From Atribacterota bacterium (GTDB taxonomy: Bacteria > Atribacterota > Phoenicimicrobiia > Phoenicimicrobiales > Phoenicimicrobiaceae), in contig DAOUTX010000078.1 of NCBI GenBank assembly GCA_030668465.1, positions 1-5,630 of the forward strand: 5,630 nt of DNA, in the 5' to 3' direction. The notes under the pieces are model-generated. The model was given only the letters and a program-made list of their open reading frames with translations. It made no database searches and was not told the origin of the DNA. Shown one piece after another: positions 1 to 5,630 of this stretch. Positions within the stretch are counted from its first letter, which is position 1, and each line of letters opens with the position of its first letter. The position numbers and the translations under genes were made by a program.

Positions 1-689
1 AAGACACTTCCTGTTCCTCCACGCCCCGCTTGTTTAATCCGAACTTTCATACGACGCACATCATACCAGGTTACATTTAAAATTCCTAAATTGGTATTTT
101 CTGCACCTCTTCCGGAAGAAACAATGCTAAGATTTCTTTTATCTTTTTCATCATCAGCATATCTTTCAGTCAGTTTTTCGACAAGTGAATAAGTATCTGG
201 ATTTATTCCCGGAACTTTTTCAATAATGACTTTTCCCTTATTTCCATCAATAAAAATAATCACATCTTCTTTGGCTTTGCCTTGAATCTCCAAAAGGTCC
301 CAACCGGAAAATTTTAAAAAAGGAGCAAGATAACCTCCCACATTATTATCATTAACTGTCCCAGTCTCCGGTGAAAGACTTACTACATGGGTCTTCCCGG
401 TACCGGAATATTGAGTAACCCCACAAATAGGCCCGGTGCAAAAGATTATTTCATTTTCAGAGTCATTCCATTTTGTATTTGAGGAAACAGCATCCCATAA
501 ATACCATATCCCATAACCACGTCCCCCGGTAAAGGTTTCCTTTACCTGAAGGTCAATGGGTTTTTCTTCAATCTTATTTTCTGATAGGTTAATGTATAAG
601 CGCCTATCAGTATAGCCCTTTTCTACTTTTCCCGGCTCAAATTCAAAAGATTTTAATAATTTATGATTTTCTTTGCTTCCTTTCAACAT
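1..689 (-). CDS. Aldehyde:ferredoxin oxidoreductase family protein, N-terminal part (runs off left edge)
   Basis: The visible 229 codons read as the N-terminal domain of the tungstopterin AOR family, enzymes that oxidise aldehydes to carboxylates in the anaerobic cytoplasm with ferredoxin as acceptor. Family hallmarks seen in order: a short beta-rich start (RLYINLS, about residue 30), TGGRGYG (about 54-60), a FCTGPICG stretch (about 85-92), SGTGKTHVVSLSPETG (about 98-113), NNVGGYLAPFLKFSGWD (about 118-134), IQGKA (about 138-142), and AGRGGTGSV at the very edge, equivalent to the AGRGGLGAV motif of known AORs. The family is about 600 residues, so the domains carrying the Fe4S4 cysteines and most of the cofactor site lie outside the window. 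About 30 residues precede the usual AOR start, and a TKWNDSENE segment sits before the TGP motif, so this is a divergent subfamily of unknown substrate. The start is uncertain: ATG 689 is used here, but TTG 695 and ATG 707 are in the same frame. It is separated from the upstream NhaC gene by a terminator-like hairpin, so it is probably transcribed separately. Confidence 0.9.
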   Translation of the reverse strand, partial: MLKGSKENHKLLKSFEFEPGKVEKGYTDRRLYINLSENKIEEKPIDLQVKETFTGGRGYGIWYLWDAVSSNTKWNDSENEIIFCTGPICGVTQYSGTGKTHVVSLSPETGTVNDNNVGGYLAPFLKFSGWDLLEIQGKAKEDVIIFIDGNKGKVIIEKVPGINPDTYSLVEKLTERYADDEKDKRNLSIVSSGRGAENTNLGILNVTWYDVRRMKVRIKQAGRGGTGSV

Positions 690-700
690 TGACAAATTTT

Positions 701-705
701 CCTCC
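701..705 (-). promoter_or_regulatory. Ribosome binding site (GGAGG) of the AOR-family gene
   Basis: A GGAGG core reads on the minus strand here. It lies 5 bases before an in-frame TTG (695) and 11 bases before ATG 689. The more upstream ATG at 707 overlaps the core and has no Shine-Dalgarno of its own, so it is unlikely to be used. Spacing favours TTG 695, codon preference favours ATG 689; the proteins differ by two residues. Confidence 0.6.
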
Positions 706-733
706 ATTAATCTGTTTAATTGATAACAACATA

Positions 734-739
734 AATATA
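734..739 (-). promoter_or_regulatory. Weak candidate -10 box for the AOR-family gene
   Basis: TATATT on the minus strand matches five of six bases of TATAAT and would give a leader of roughly 40 bases. No good -35 hexamer is visible at 16-18 bases; the best is TTAATG, matching three of six. The region is so A/T-rich that such boxes arise easily by chance. Apart from this and the hairpin at 781-830, nothing else was recognised in the gap 690-862. Confidence 0.22.
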
Positions 740-780
740 TTTTAAAAAATTATTTTCATTAAATCTTACCATATAACACC

Positions 781-830
781 AAATGAAGCCATCTTATCTT
801 TTTTAAAACTAAGACAAGATGGCTTCATTT
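781..830 (-). terminator. Long hairpin after the NhaC-family gene, probable terminator
   Basis: Arms at 781-795 and 816-830 are perfect inverted repeats of 15 bases (AAATGAAGCCATCTT). The stem extends inward by five more pairs (796-800 with 811-815), leaving a 10-base loop. The only imperfect pair is A796/C815, which becomes a G-U wobble in a minus-strand transcript but an A-C mismatch in a plus-strand one, so the structure suits minus-strand RNA. It starts 32 bases after the NhaC stop codon. The following minus-strand sequence (ATTTGGTGTTAT) is only moderately U-rich, so termination may be incomplete. The hairpin also lies upstream of the AOR-family gene and could affect its leader. Confidence 0.72.
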
Positions 831-862
831 TCGATTTTACTGGTTATAAAACTAAATATTCT

Positions 863-2542
863 TTAAACTTCTTTTGCTTCCTCTATTTTAGATTCAGCCA
901 AGGGAAGAGAAATCCCTGCAGATTTTGCTGAAATTGCTGAAAATAGATAAAGTAAAATTCCCACTAATACTATTCCCAAAGGCAGTACTAAAGCTACCGA
1001 CATGCCACTTCCTGCTGCTATATAAGCTAATATGGCCACCCCAGATGCAGTGAAAGCATAAGGTATCTGAGTCTTAACATGATCTATATGGTCAGAACCT
1101 GCGAACATCGAAGACATAATAGTAGTATCTGAAATTGGCGAACAATGGTCTCCCATAACTGAACCGGTCAATACTGCTGAAATCCCCAAAGGCAAAGGCA
1201 CTCCTAAAGCCAAAGATAAGGGAACAGCGATAGGCATAGTTATAGCCATAGTTCCCCAGGAAGTACCCGTTGCAAAGGAAATCAGGTTACAGATTAAAAA
1301 TATAACCATAGGCAGTAAAAGTGGGCTAATAATTCCTTTAACAGCTTCTACCACATATGGAGCAGTCCCCATTTCACTACTAATACTACCAATTGACCAG
1401 GCAGAAAGTAAGATCAAGTTAGCCAAAAGCATCATCTTGGCTCCATCTACAAAAGCGTCCATCATCTCAGCTAAAGTTCCAATACCTTGAACTTTATACA
1501 TAATTAGGGCTACAATTACAGCAAACATGGCTCCCCATAAAAGGGCAGTCATAGCATCGGCATCGGAAATTGCCGCAGTGAATGATTCAGCGGAAGTTCC
1601 TCCACCGGTCCACCACATCCCAAATATACTAATTACTACCAAGATTACAATGGGTACTACCATATTCACGCTCTTTTGCGGAACACCTTCTAAAACCTTC
1701 AATTCACTGCCTCCAGAAAGTGGAGTTGCTCCATCTGCAAAGACCTTACCGGTAGTTCTTGCCCGGTATTCAGCTTTCAACATAGGACCATAATCTCTTC
1801 CAGATAAGGCAATGGCTAGAACCAATATTATGGCGAAAATACTGTAAAAACGGTAAGGTATAGATTGTAAGACGATGGAATAGGGAGTCATTGCGACCGA
1901 GGTGCCTTCTATGGCATCACCAATAAGTCCAACCTCATAACCAATCCAGGTAGAAATCAGAGCTATAGAAGCTACCGGAGCAGCTGTAGAATCGACAATA
2001 TAAGAAAATTTCTCTCGAGACATCCGTAATTTATCAGATACTGCCCTAAAGGTATTACCTACCACAGCAGTATTCGCATAATCATCAAAGAAAATTACCA
2101 ATCCAAATAACCAAGCAGCAAACTGTCCATCACGAGCAGTTTTTACTTTTTTAGTAACACTCTTTACAAATGCTTGTGCTCCACCAGAAAGGTAGATTAG
2201 CCCGATAAGCCCACCGATTACAAAGTCAAACAGTAAGATAGTAGCATTCCAATCATCTGCGGCATTTTCTACAATATAACCTAAGGTTTTAGTAACACCG
2301 CCAATTGGATTCCACCCTATTACGATAGTAGCTCCTACCCATACACCGATAAACAGGGAAGCTAATACTCGTTTAGTTATAAAACATAAAGCAATTGCCA
2401 CTATTGGGGGCAATAAAGATAAGAAACCGTAATTTTTTGCTGCTTCCTCTTCCGCAGCCAAAGCTATTCCGGATAATATAAAGAACATAAATATCAACAA
2501 AGTCATCAATAATATAACTTTATACTTGTTCCAATAGTACAT
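863..2542 (-). CDS. NhaC-family Na+/H+ antiporter or amino-acid transporter
   Basis: A 559-residue polytopic membrane protein of the NhaC superfamily, secondary carriers that exchange Na+ or H+, sometimes against organic or amino acids. Motifs seen: FFDDYANTAVVGNTFRAVSD (151-170), STAAP (185-189), ATGTSWGTMAITMP (424-437), GDHCSPISDTT (464-474) and SDHIDHVKTQIPYA (483-496). The acidic and polar clusters recur in both halves, as expected for a family with inverted-repeat architecture. At least a dozen hydrophobic stretches are visible. Residues 1-30 resemble a Sec signal peptide (WNKYK, hydrophobic core, GIALA, then acidic EEE), so the first segment may be cleaved. A mostly hydrophilic loop lies at about 250-290. 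ATG 2542 is preceded by AAGGAGG at an 11-base distance. Some members of this superfamily (MetT, LysW and TyrT groups) were predicted to be amino-acid transporters, so Na+/H+ exchange is not assured. Location beside amino-acid enzymes leans towards amino-acid transport, but the substrate cannot be read here. An own promoter may lie in the 90-base upstream gap. Confidence 0.93.
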   Translation of the reverse strand: MYYWNKYKVILLMTLLIFMFFILSGIALAAEEEAAKNYGFLSLLPPIVAIALCFITKRVLASLFIGVWVGATIVIGWNPIGGVTKTLGYIVENAADDWNATILLFDFVIGGLIGLIYLSGGAQAFVKSVTKKVKTARDGQFAAWLFGLVIFFDDYANTAVVGNTFRAVSDKLRMSREKFSYIVDSTAAPVASIALISTWIGYEVGLIGDAIEGTSVAMTPYSIVLQSIPYRFYSIFAIILVLAIALSGRDYGPMLKAEYRARTTGKVFADGATPLSGGSELKVLEGVPQKSVNMVVPIVILVVISIFGMWWTGGGTSAESFTAAISDADAMTALLWGAMFAVIVALIMYKVQGIGTLAEMMDAFVDGAKMMLLANLILLSAWSIGSISSEMGTAPYVVEAVKGIISPLLLPMVIFLICNLISFATGTSWGTMAITMPIAVPLSLALGVPLPLGISAVLTGSVMGDHCSPISDTTIMSSMFAGSDHIDHVKTQIPYAFTASGVAILAYIAAGSGMSVALVLPLGIVLVGILLYLFSAISAKSAGISLPLAESKIEEAKEV

Positions 2543-2592
2543 TTTTAATTCACCCTCCTTATTTTAAAAAATAAACTTTTTCCTATAACTCA

Positions 2593-2622
2593 ATTATACC
2601 TAATCTGTTAAGCACTTATTAA
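2593..2622 (-). promoter_or_regulatory. Probable promoter of the NhaC-family gene
   Basis: A perfect -10 hexamer TATAAT reads on the minus strand at 2593-2598. A TTAATA (four of six matches to TTGACA) sits 18 bases upstream at 2617-2622. Transcription would start near 2586 and leave a short leader of about 45 bases, too short for a typical riboswitch. An 8-base direct repeat TTATAGGA lies on each side of the promoter (2581-2588 and 2624-2631). No terminator is visible between the preceding gene and this promoter, so read-through is also possible. Confidence 0.5.
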
Positions 2623-2632
2623 ATCCTATAAA

Positions 2633-3958
2633 TCACCCCCTGTCATTAATTTTTTGACTCAGGACTTCTTCTAAATTTGGTCTACCAATCTCTTGAAGTT
2701 CATATTTTACTCTGATCGATTTCTTGTTAATTTTAATAATCCGAGTTAAATCTATTGGAGTCCCAATTATCACCAAATCACAATCAGTTGCATTTATAGT
2801 ATCTTCCAGTTCCTGAATCTGTTTTTTACCGTATCCCATTGCCGGTAACAGTGTCCCTATCCCGGGATATTTTGTATAAGTATCTTTGATGGTGCCAATG
2901 GCATAAGGACGGGGATCTACAATCTCTTTCGCCCCATATTTTTGAGCAGCTACCACCCCTGCACCATATTTCATTCCGCCATGAGTTAAAGTAGGACCGT
3001 CCTCTACTACCAGGACTTTTTTACCTCTAATAAATTCGGAATTATCAACCGTAAGTGGAGAGGCAGCTTCCACTAAAATTGCTTCAGGAGCAAGCTGATA
3101 AATATTTTCTCTAAGGAGATTAATCTTCTCTGAATCAGCAGTATCTACTTTGTTCATCACCACAACATCAGCCATTCTAAGATTGGTTTCTCCCGGGTAA
3201 TAGGTCTTTTCATGACCTACTCGATGTGGGTCGGTAACCACAATATGTAAATCCGGCTTATAAAAAGGCAGGTCGTTATTCCCTCCATCCCAGACAATTA
3301 TATCAACATCTTTTTCTGCTCTTTTTAATATTTCTTGATAATCGACTCCGGCATAAAGGATATTACCTTTATCCATATGAGGTTCATATTCTTCTCTTTC
3401 TTCAATAGTACAATTATAACGATCTAAATCAGCGTAATTCTCGTATCTTTGCCAGATCTGTTCTCTGAGATCACCATAAGGCATGGGATGTCTGATTACT
3501 GCAATTTTATATCCTTTCTTTTTCAAAATATCCGTTACTTTACGAGTAGTTTGACTCTTACCACAGCCAGTTCTCACTGCACATATAGATACCACCGGAA
3601 GGTTAGATTTTAACATAGTACTCTTGGGTCCCATTAATCTAAAGTCAGCACCACTGGCTAACACGATTGATGCTTTATCCATAACATACTGATGGGGAAG
3701 ATCACTATAGGCTAAAATTACCTGGTCTATCTGTTTTGTTCTTATTAAATCAGGTAATCCCTCTTCTGGATAAATAGATATACCTTCAGGGTATAAAGAA
3801 CCAGAAAGCTCAGCAGGATATTTTCTTCCTGCGATATCCGGGATTTGAGTGGCGGTAAAGGCAACTACCTCATAATTTGAATTATTTCTAAAATAGACAT
3901 TAAAGTTGTGAAAATCTCTTCCAGCAGCTCCCATTATGATGACTTTAATCTTGGTCAC
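2633..3958 (-). CDS. COG2403-type P-loop NTPase, cyclic 2,3-diphosphoglycerate synthetase-like
   Basis: Encodes 441 residues from GTG 3958. The N-terminus has a Rossmann-like start with IIMGAAGRDFHNFN (about residues 6-19), the signature of the COG2403 predicted GTPase family. A P-loop RTGCGKSQTTR follows at about 129-139, then VWDGGNND (about 222-229, Walker B-like) and VMNKVD (about 267-272, matching the NKxD guanine-specificity motif). The nearest named relative is archaeal cyclic 2,3-diphosphoglycerate synthetase (about 460 residues), an ATP-dependent enzyme making a compatible solute. Many bacterial homologues have no proven function, so that activity is not assigned here. The first glycine of the classical GxxxxGK[ST] is replaced by valine. 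The start at 3958 is chosen because a strong Shine-Dalgarno precedes it and the protein then opens directly with the family's first beta strand. An in-frame TTG at 4000 would add 14 unconvincing residues. The protein is probably cytoplasmic. It follows the aminotransferase gene after 164 bases and may have its own promoter. Confidence 0.88.
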   Translation of the reverse strand: MTKIKVIIMGAAGRDFHNFNVYFRNNSNYEVVAFTATQIPDIAGRKYPAELSGSLYPEGISIYPEEGLPDLIRTKQIDQVILAYSDLPHQYVMDKASIVLASGADFRLMGPKSTMLKSNLPVVSICAVRTGCGKSQTTRKVTDILKKKGYKIAVIRHPMPYGDLREQIWQRYENYADLDRYNCTIEEREEYEPHMDKGNILYAGVDYQEILKRAEKDVDIIVWDGGNNDLPFYKPDLHIVVTDPHRVGHEKTYYPGETNLRMADVVVMNKVDTADSEKINLLRENIYQLAPEAILVEAASPLTVDNSEFIRGKKVLVVEDGPTLTHGGMKYGAGVVAAQKYGAKEIVDPRPYAIGTIKDTYTKYPGIGTLLPAMGYGKKQIQELEDTINATDCDLVIIGTPIDLTRIIKINKKSIRVKYELQEIGRPNLEEVLSQKINDRG

Positions 3959-3967
3959 TAAAAAGTT

Positions 3968-3976
3968 CCCCCTCTT
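3968..3976 (-). promoter_or_regulatory. Ribosome binding site deciding the GTG start of the COG2403 gene
   Basis: AAGAGGGGG on the minus strand lies 9 bases before GTG 3958. It falls inside the coding sequence if translation began at TTG 4000, whose upstream region offers only a distant AGAGGA. This favours the shorter protein. Confidence 0.65.
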
Positions 3977-4017
3977 AACGTTACTTAAGGTATTCGACAA
4001 AACTTCTAAAATTCCTC

Positions 4018-4051
4018 TTTTTTATATTTATTTTTTTAAAATTTTTTTATT
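4018..4051 (-). other. 34-base pure A/T tract in the leader of the COG2403 gene
   Basis: Every base from 4018 to 4051 is A or T. On the minus strand it is strongly A-rich, with two runs of seven A separated by TTTT, and a further run of six A. It lies about 60 to 93 bases upstream of GTG 3958. It could keep the leader unstructured or bend the DNA. It does not form a GC-rich hairpin, so it is not an ordinary terminator for the aminotransferase gene. Confidence 0.4.
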
Positions 4052-4094
4052 GCGACATATCTTATTGCTTCTTTCATCTTTATAACCTATTTAT

Positions 4095-4103
4095 AGTATA
4101 GCA
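4095..4103 (-). promoter_or_regulatory. Candidate extended -10 promoter for the COG2403 gene
   Basis: The minus strand reads TGCTATACT, a TGn extension joined to a five-of-six match to TATAAT. No -35-like hexamer is found at the usual distance, as is common for extended -10 promoters. Transcription would begin near 4088, giving a leader of about 130 bases that contains the A-rich tract. It begins 20 bases after the aminotransferase stop codon. Confidence 0.4.
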
Positions 4104-4122
4104 ACTTTATTTCCGATGCTGC

Positions 4123-5262
4123 CTACTTATTCCTAAAATTCTTATTAAGATAATCTGATAAGATACTAAGGCAAGTATTAAAATTCTTGCTATCACCTCC
4201 AAAACCTATTCTTAAGTGACCGGGCATATCAAAACATTCTCCAGGAACCAATAAAAGTTTCTTCTCGGTAAATATTATTTTACATAATTCTTCCGAAGTA
4301 AGTGGAATATTTCTTAGTTTCGGGAAGCATAATACTCCGACTTCCGGCATAATATAGTCAAAAAAATATTCATGTTCTTTAAACCATTCCAGAAGCGTTT
4401 TAAAGTTCTTCCGGGCTATTGTGAGATTTCTATGCATAATCTTTTCACGGTTAATAAGAGCAAAAATTGCTAAAAAATCACTCAAGGGAGCATTGCTAAT
4501 AGTTGTATAATCTTTCCCTTCCCAGCATTTTTGGACTATTCCCTTGGGTCCTACGATCCAACCTAAGCGCAAACCTGATAATCCATATGCCTTTGACATG
4601 CTTCCCACACTAATCGCCTTTTTACTTAGGCTTCTACCATAAGGAGGAACAACGCCTTTAATTAATTCCAACTCGTGATATACCTCATCACATAATACAT
4701 AAAAATCCTGTTCCTCTGCCCATTTCAGAATAGTTTTAAGTTGTACTTCGCTAATAACTGCTCCGGTAGGATTATTAGGAATATTTAATACTATTAATTT
4801 AGTCTTTTCATCAATAAGTCTTTTTAGTTCATTAATATCCGGTTTATATTCATTTTCTGGTTTCATTCTCCAGTACTTTATTTTCGCTCCCCGGGCTTCA
4901 GCGGTAGAATAAAGAGCCTGGTATGCGGGGAATTGAGCAATTACTGTATCTCCCTGATTTGCTAAATAATTGGTTACATGATAATCAGCTTCTATAGCCC
5001 CGGTAGTAATAAGTACATTTTCTATCCGGGCATTATGTTGATAAAGCGAAGCTACTGTTTCCTTTAATTTATCACTCCCGGAAGTAGGATTATTATAACC
5101 TAACTTTATACTAAGGAGCTGCTCTTCTAATTTTTTAAAATCTCCAAGCTCCAACAATTCTTTTAAGGTAAAAGGCTCGACATCTGTTTCTGCCATTTCG
5201 TAATCAGCATCACTTTCGTAAGTGTTTAACCATCTTTCTACTTTAAAACTTTTTATATTCAT
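4123..5262 (-). CDS. Class I/II (fold-type I) PLP-dependent aminotransferase
   Basis: A complete 379-residue cytoplasmic enzyme of the aspartate aminotransferase fold. Seen in order: LGYNNPTSGSDKLKE (54-68), TTGAIEA (86-92), FPAYQAL (111-117, aromatic stacking on PLP), NIPNNPTG (160-167, Asn contacting PLP O3'), CDEVYHE (191-197, Asp bonding the pyridine nitrogen, Tyr), SMSKAYGLSGLRLGW (221-235, Lys224 the Schiff-base lysine) and HLRIGFGG (349-356, Arg351 expected to bind the substrate carboxylate). All catalytic positions are present, so it should be active. The N-terminus (FKVERWLNTYE then AETDVE) resembles a clade that includes capreomycidine synthase-like proteins acting on arginine derivatives, but this is recalled similarity and no substrate can be assigned. 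ATG 5262 has AAGGAGG eight bases upstream. It starts 22 bases after the cyclodeaminase-family stop, pointing to one operon and a shared pathway. Confidence 0.95.
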   Translation of the reverse strand: MNIKSFKVERWLNTYESDADYEMAETDVEPFTLKELLELGDFKKLEEQLLSIKLGYNNPTSGSDKLKETVASLYQHNARIENVLITTGAIEADYHVTNYLANQGDTVIAQFPAYQALYSTAEARGAKIKYWRMKPENEYKPDINELKRLIDEKTKLIVLNIPNNPTGAVISEVQLKTILKWAEEQDFYVLCDEVYHELELIKGVVPPYGRSLSKKAISVGSMSKAYGLSGLRLGWIVGPKGIVQKCWEGKDYTTISNAPLSDFLAIFALINREKIMHRNLTIARKNFKTLLEWFKEHEYFFDYIMPEVGVLCFPKLRNIPLTSEELCKIIFTEKKLLLVPGECFDMPGHLRIGFGGDSKNFNTCLSILSDYLNKNFRNK

Positions 5263-5284
5263 GCAAAATACCTCCTTACATAAT

Positions 5285-5630
5285 TTATAATTCTATCATT
5301 GTTCCCAAGCCCTTTTCTTTAGCAATCTTTATCAAATAGCTGGCCGTCAATAAATCCTGATGGGCTATCCCGGTGCTGTCAAAGATGGTAATATCATCTT
5401 TAGAAACTCGGCCTGGTATTTTACCCAATATTACCTCTCCTATTTCTGCTATTATACTTTCTTTAGTAATAATACCTTTTTTAATAGGTATCTCTGTTTC
5501 ACCGACACTAACAGCTTGAGCTATATCGTCAACAAATACTCGAGCCATAGAAAAAATATTTTCATCAATTTCTTGTTTGCCTTCCATATCTGAGCCAATA
5601 CAGGTAAAATGCGTTCCTTTTTTCACCCAT
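5285..5630 (-). CDS. Ornithine cyclodeaminase/mu-crystallin family protein, C-terminal part (runs off right edge)
   Basis: The last 115 full codons of an NAD(P)-binding enzyme of the ornithine cyclodeaminase/mu-crystallin family (usually about 310-340 residues). The frame is open to the edge and begins WVKKGTHFTCIGSD, matching the family motif W-V-K-P-G-T-H...G-x-D, so the GTG at 5626 is an internal valine and the true start is outside the window. The Asp of IGSD corresponds to the catalytic aspartate of the family. Later landmarks are MARVFVDDIAQAVSVGE, a helical region, GKIPGRVSKDDITIFDSTG and the terminal helix with KEKGLG. Family members include ornithine and lysine cyclodeaminases, archaeal alanine dehydrogenase, arginine dehydrogenase and ketimine reductases, so the substrate is open. 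In the usual STGxAxQD stretch the residue before QD is His (GIAHQD) rather than the commoner aliphatic residue. It is the first visible gene of an operon with the aminotransferase. Confidence 0.92.
   Translation of the reverse strand, partial: WVKKGTHFTCIGSDMEGKQEIDENIFSMARVFVDDIAQAVSVGETEIPIKKGIITKESIIAEIGEVILGKIPGRVSKDDITIFDSTGIAHQDLLTASYLIKIAKEKGLGTMIEL

Noticed and set aside
1527..1793. An 88-codon plus-strand reading frame
   Set aside because: It lies wholly inside the well-supported NhaC-family gene on the other strand and resembles no protein family I recognise; treated as a shadow.
2543..2632. A riboswitch or T-box upstream of the NhaC-family gene
   Set aside because: The leader after the likely promoter is only about 45 bases and shows no conserved stems or T-box-like motif.
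3959..4000. A 14-codon N-terminal extension of the COG2403 protein from TTG 4000
   Set aside because: A strong Shine-Dalgarno lies inside this stretch, directly before GTG 3958, and the family fold begins right after that GTG.
4103..4122. Short GCAGC/GTTGC pairing after the aminotransferase stop as a terminator
   Set aside because: Only five pairs, one of them a wobble, with a large loop and no U-run following.
5360..5593. A 77-codon plus-strand reading frame rich in Tyr, Phe and Asn
   Set aside because: It is antisense to the clear cyclodeaminase-family gene, and its composition is what the complement of A/T-rich coding sequence gives.
5624..5626. GTG at 5626 as the start of the cyclodeaminase-family gene
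   Set aside because: The frame stays open to the edge, and the preceding codon supplies the Trp of the W-V-K-x-G-T-H family motif, so the gene continues beyond the window.

Overview
The window is 5,630 bases of A/T-rich, gene-dense bacterial-style DNA. Every convincing gene lies on the minus strand. The gene set is a tungsten-type aldehyde:ferredoxin oxidoreductase (AOR family), a COG2403 P-loop protein related to cyclic 2,3-diphosphoglycerate synthetase, an NhaC-superfamily carrier, and two amino-acid enzymes. Together with strong AAGGAGG-type ribosome binding sites and use of GTG/TTG starts, this suggests a strictly anaerobic, low-GC bacterium such as a Halanaerobiales-, Clostridia- or Atribacterota-like fermenter. 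That placement is inference; the window holds no rRNA or other phylogenetic marker.

In transcription order (right to left) the layout is as follows. (1) 5285-5630 is the C-terminal part of an ornithine cyclodeaminase/mu-crystallin family protein, cut by the right edge. (2) 4123-5262 is a complete fold-type I PLP aminotransferase, 22 bases downstream and probably co-transcribed. (3) A 164-base gap holds a possible extended -10 promoter and a pure A/T tract. (4) 2633-3958 is a COG2403 P-loop NTPase; a strong Shine-Dalgarno supports a GTG start 14 codons inside the longest possible reading frame. (5) A 90-base gap holds a perfect TATAAT box. (6) 863-2542 is an NhaC-family antiporter or amino-acid transporter with a signal-peptide-like N-terminus. 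(7) A 20-bp hairpin at 781-830 probably ends the unit. (8) 1-689 is the N-terminal third or more of an AOR-family oxidoreductase that runs off the left edge.

How the genes may work together: an NAD(P)-dependent ornithine-cyclodeaminase-type enzyme and a PLP aminotransferase encoded head-to-tail look like consecutive or alternative steps on an amino acid (oxidative or cyclising deamination, transamination). An NhaC-superfamily carrier nearby could import or exchange that amino acid. AOR enzymes oxidise the aldehydes formed from 2-oxo acids during amino-acid fermentation and pass electrons to ferredoxin. An amino-acid fermentation or salvage neighbourhood is therefore plausible, but no substrate can be read from the sequence. 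The role of the COG2403 protein is the main open question. No RNA genes, CRISPR array, insertion sequence or recognisable riboswitch was seen.
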